Origin: Selaginella moellendorffii
Lineage: Eukaryota > Streptophyta > Lycopodiopsida > Selaginellales > Selaginellaceae
Assembly: GCF_000143415.4 (NCBI RefSeq)
Contig: NW_003314358.1
Coordinates: 444,731-508,730 of the forward strand
Reading direction: 5' to 3'
Length of the DNA: 64,000 nt
Below the pieces are notes generated by a model. That model did not search any database and was not told where the DNA came from. It saw only the letters and a list, made by a program, of their open reading frames with translations. This document shows, one piece after another, positions 61,515 to 64,000 of this stretch. The position numbers and the translations under genes are program-made. Positions within the stretch are counted from its first letter, which is position 1. Every line of letters begins with the position of its first letter.

Positions 61515-62720
61515 TGATCTAGAATGATTTACTGTTCTTCGGGATGGTGGATTCTTTCTTCAATGATGATTATGCATCTCTCTATTGATAAGATGATTGA
61601 TGATTTTTCATGATGGTTAGTTATTTTTTTTTATGGCTTATAGCTTTTCGCAATACCACATGTTCTTTGTGGTTTGCTCTAGTTTGGTCTCTTGGGTTTA
61701 AGACATTAATAGGATGTTACTGACACTTGCTTAAGCAACTTAAGTTCTTTTATATTGTTGACCAAGATTTATTCAAATTAGCTTCTATGTTAGTTAGCAT
61801 GAATGGATGCTTGTTAGTCTTACCGCATTCATTCTATTCTGTTGATTATTACTCAAGTTTCTTTGAGTGATACATTTGCGAACATCTTGCTTGCCAGTCA
61901 ATGATATTTAGTGTTCTTTGAGTTGTCTTTTGTAAGTTGTTTAGCATGCTATCTAAATTCTTTGATAGTTATGTATTATCACTCAATTTACTTGCTATTG
62001 AATTTTCTTGATAGTGAATCCTATGTTTCCCAATAATAGTGATCTTGGTGGTTCCTATACTATAATACTAGTTTATCAGATGATAACTTATTTGGAATAC
62101 TTTTGTGTTTTAATTTAAGATTTATTCACTGGTAATTAAGTCTCTTAGATATCATTGTTTTTGACTTTGATATTGTCCATCTATTGATCTTTGAGTTTGG
62201 GCCAGTATAGGCAGACTGGCTTTGGCACTTTGTGTGCATGGTGAAATCTCTAGTCATGTGGTAGTTACTGTCGACTAGTCATATCACCTGCCTCTCTGTC
62301 GATGTTTTCTATTTCGTTCAAAGGGCATGACCATGTAAACAACTTTAACTGCCTATTTACAGTAGTCTATCTAAACCTTACTGATGGGTTTGGTTTCTTT
62401 GCTCAAGAGGTTTGGGGCCTCTGGCTTCTCTCTCTATGTCCTTGTAGGTAGGGGGCGTATCACAGTTTTGTAAGCTGGGTGACACCCAGAGTAGCAAGGG
62501 TGGCTGACTCTGTTGGTCATTTCCTTGTCAGCAATAGCCAAAAGGTGTTTGAGTTGATAGCACATCCATGTTAGACAAAGAAGTTACCCTAACTCATTTA
62601 AGTTGGTGCATTTCTCACATAGTGTGATCACTGTGAACTTTTAATAGAGTTGTTTCCTTGGCAGTGGTCTAGACTCGAGTATGCATCAATGAGGACGTTG
62701 ATCTTCCTTGGGGGGGAGAG
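61515..62720 (+). other. last internal part of the host element with polypurine tract
   Basis: Matches the reverse strand of about 55372-56680 in the sister element, for example TTCTTCGGGATGGTGGATTC near 61537. Ends GGGGGGGAGAG (about 62709-62720) before the 3' LTR. Non-coding. Confidence 0.88.
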
Positions 62721-62741
62721 TGTCGCGAATGTAACTTTGGG
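62721..62741 (+). repeat. 3' LTR of the host element, first 21 bases
   Basis: TGTCGCGAATGTAACTTTGG plus one G, cut by a LINE insertion. The LTR resumes at 63573. Confidence 0.9.
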
Positions 62742-63572
62742 AAAGTCAAGGCCACCTCTTGGTTGGTGGCAAATAACGGGCTGCCGGTAGGACAGCGGTT
62801 CCAGGAAGAAGCATGCCGACGGTGCAAGGAGTGTGGCGAGCTGGAGACAGCGCGACATGTCCTATGGGAATGCGACGTGGCGAGAGAAGTATGGTGACAG
62901 ATCTTCAAGGCGACGCAGGAACTCGGAGACATTCCAGAGTTTGAGGCTCAAAGTGGGGATATCCTCCACTGGTTTGAGGGAGCTAGAGGTCCAGCCATTG
63001 GTCCAACTTGGAGGTGTATTCGTTGCTACGGACAACACCGATGGAACATGTGAGTCCGATGGGACGTGACAGGGGCTGAAGTTGGGATGTCCATCTGGGA
63101 GGCGTTGGGCCAGGAGCGCTGGTCCATTTGGAGGGCAACAGGAGTGCAGGCACTCTGGGAGGCGCGGAACCACTGTTGCTTTGATGGGCAACAAGCGAGA
63201 ATATCGGCAGTGGTGGCATCATGGTGGAGACTCACTCTTGCAGCGGTGCGTCTTCACTACACCATCCTAAAAGAGCGGGCGAAACCGTGGCAGCTCGAGG
63301 AGTGGAGATCTAGGTGGCTCCCATGCTTCGGCAAATTGGGAGGTGGTGAGATTCGCTGGCAATGGCGCCCCCCAGACTCTGTTCTAAGGTCAGCTCGTGG
63401 GGGAGACTTGGACATCAACATGATTCGCTCGAGACGACCACGTCCACTTCTACTCTAGGACTAGGTCTAGCTGTGACATATGAGGATCACGTAGAGTAGC
63501 TCATTGAGAGGGCGGCATGCCCAGTTTTTGTATTAGTCCCATTGGGACATGGGGAATGTACATACACGTTCA
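62742..63572 (+). mobile_element. 5'-truncated LINE-type retrotransposon end
   Basis: 831 bp inserted in the host 3' LTR. The LTR bases GCGAATGTAACTTTGGG (62725-62741) and GCGAATATAATTTTGGG (63573-63589) form a 17-bp target duplication with two transitions. The plus strand encodes the end of a plant LINE ORF2: a zf-RVT-type knuckle (CRRCKECGELETARHVLWEC, then VW), then after stops a frame with ERWSIWRATGVQALWEARN and KPWQLEEWRSRWLPCFGK, ending at TAG near 63458. RT and endonuclease are absent (5' truncation). No poly-A tail is visible. Confidence 0.8.
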
Positions 63573-64000
63573 GCGAATATAATTTTGGGTATCGAAAGTT
63601 ACTTGTTGGCTAGTCCTTATGGACACTCTTTTCTTACTGCCACGACGGCAGGAGGTCAGTATTGTTGACCCTTTATCAGTCCCTCTTGTGCTAATGGAGT
63701 TAACTGGGCATTTCGAGTGTATTTAAACCGGACGAACATAAGGACAGAATTCCTACGTGTTATTAGCTAAGTATACTTAGCTCGGTAAGGAGTTCCCATC
63801 TCGTTATGTCTTGCACTGGCTAATGACAAGAACCCTTGTGTATTGAGATTAGTCCCTTAATATCGCTAGATGATAGCTTACCATGTCTGCCAAACACCCT
63901 TGCTATAATGCCTTTATGTTAGTCTCATTTCAGTCTCAAATGCTAATTATGGAAAGTGTTTGCTAATTATGGAAAGTGTTTAGATTCACTCATTTGGCAT
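63573..64000 (+). repeat. 3' LTR of the host element, continuation to window edge
   Basis: Starts with the second copy of the LINE target duplication and aligns with 34977-35390 of the 5' LTR. A perfect 20-bp tandem duplication TGCTAATTATGGAAAGTGTT lies at 63941-63960 and 63961-63980, absent from the 5' LTR. The LTR is cut by the window end. Confidence 0.88.

Larger units (their letters stand above)
34973..64000 (+). mobile_element. non-coding LTR retrotransposon (family 1, host element), interrupted by nested insertions
   Basis: The 5' LTR is at 34973-36114, then a primer-binding site, then internal sequence in pieces at 36115-39552, 46439-46642, 54189-54221 and 61515-62720, then the 3' LTR from 62721 past the window end. 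The pieces are recognised because, put in order, they match without gaps the internal region of the sister element 54222-61509 read on the opposite strand. There are no gag or pol domains, so it is a large non-autonomous (LARD-type) element. The 5 bases before the 5' LTR are GATGG; the partner target duplication should lie right of the window. Confidence 0.9.

Overview
The window looks like nuclear DNA of a land plant, most probably a lycophyte such as Selaginella. The pointers are intronless pentatricopeptide repeat (PPR) genes of both P and PLS type, very short introns, a MiAMP1-like defence peptide, a plant glutamyl-tRNA reductase relic, a plant tRNA-Ile(AAU), and chromodomain Ty3/gypsy elements. 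The species is an inference; no marker gene settles it.

Left third (1-19.2 kb): a broken glutamyl-tRNA reductase gene on the minus strand is followed by AT-rich DNA holding a dead Pif1/Helitron-type helicase. Then comes a segmental duplication of about 3.2-3.5 kb (copy A about 6048-9260, copy B about 15606-19133). Each copy carries a P-class PPR gene, a small DRM1/ARP-like gene and a small two-helix membrane protein gene. The fates differ: the PPR gene is intact only in B, the membrane protein gene only in A, and the DRM1/ARP-like gene is open in both. Between the copies lie retroelement debris with a CCHC zinc knuckle and a tRNA-Ile(AAU) directly upstream of copy B.

Middle (19.2-34.5 kb): a 168-residue cysteine-containing protein of unknown family with two decayed relatives nearby; an 832-residue PLS-class PPR gene ending in a truncated E domain, with a CpG-decayed partial copy 4 kb away; two copies of a MITE-like repeat; a MiAMP1-like secreted peptide gene with 37-bp promoter repeats and a hairpin forming its 3' end; a degenerate 45-bp minisatellite; and a three-copy family of very cysteine-rich short peptides. 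One of those three copies is split by a 1.2-kb hAT element with an 8-bp target duplication.

Right half (34.5-64 kb): a nested LTR-retrotransposon cluster. A plus-strand element without coding capacity (from 34973 past the right edge) has received, in separate insertions, a degenerate Ty3/gypsy chromovirus (39553-46433, TSD TTAGT), a minus-strand element of a second LTR family (46643-54188, TSD TTATC), a minus-strand sister of the host element (54222-61509, TSD ATTGT), and a 5'-truncated LINE in the host 3' LTR (62742-63572). The chromovirus and the non-coding elements share LTR ends and a pre-PPT region, which suggests an autonomous/non-autonomous pair. No cellular gene is visible right of about 34.3 kb.
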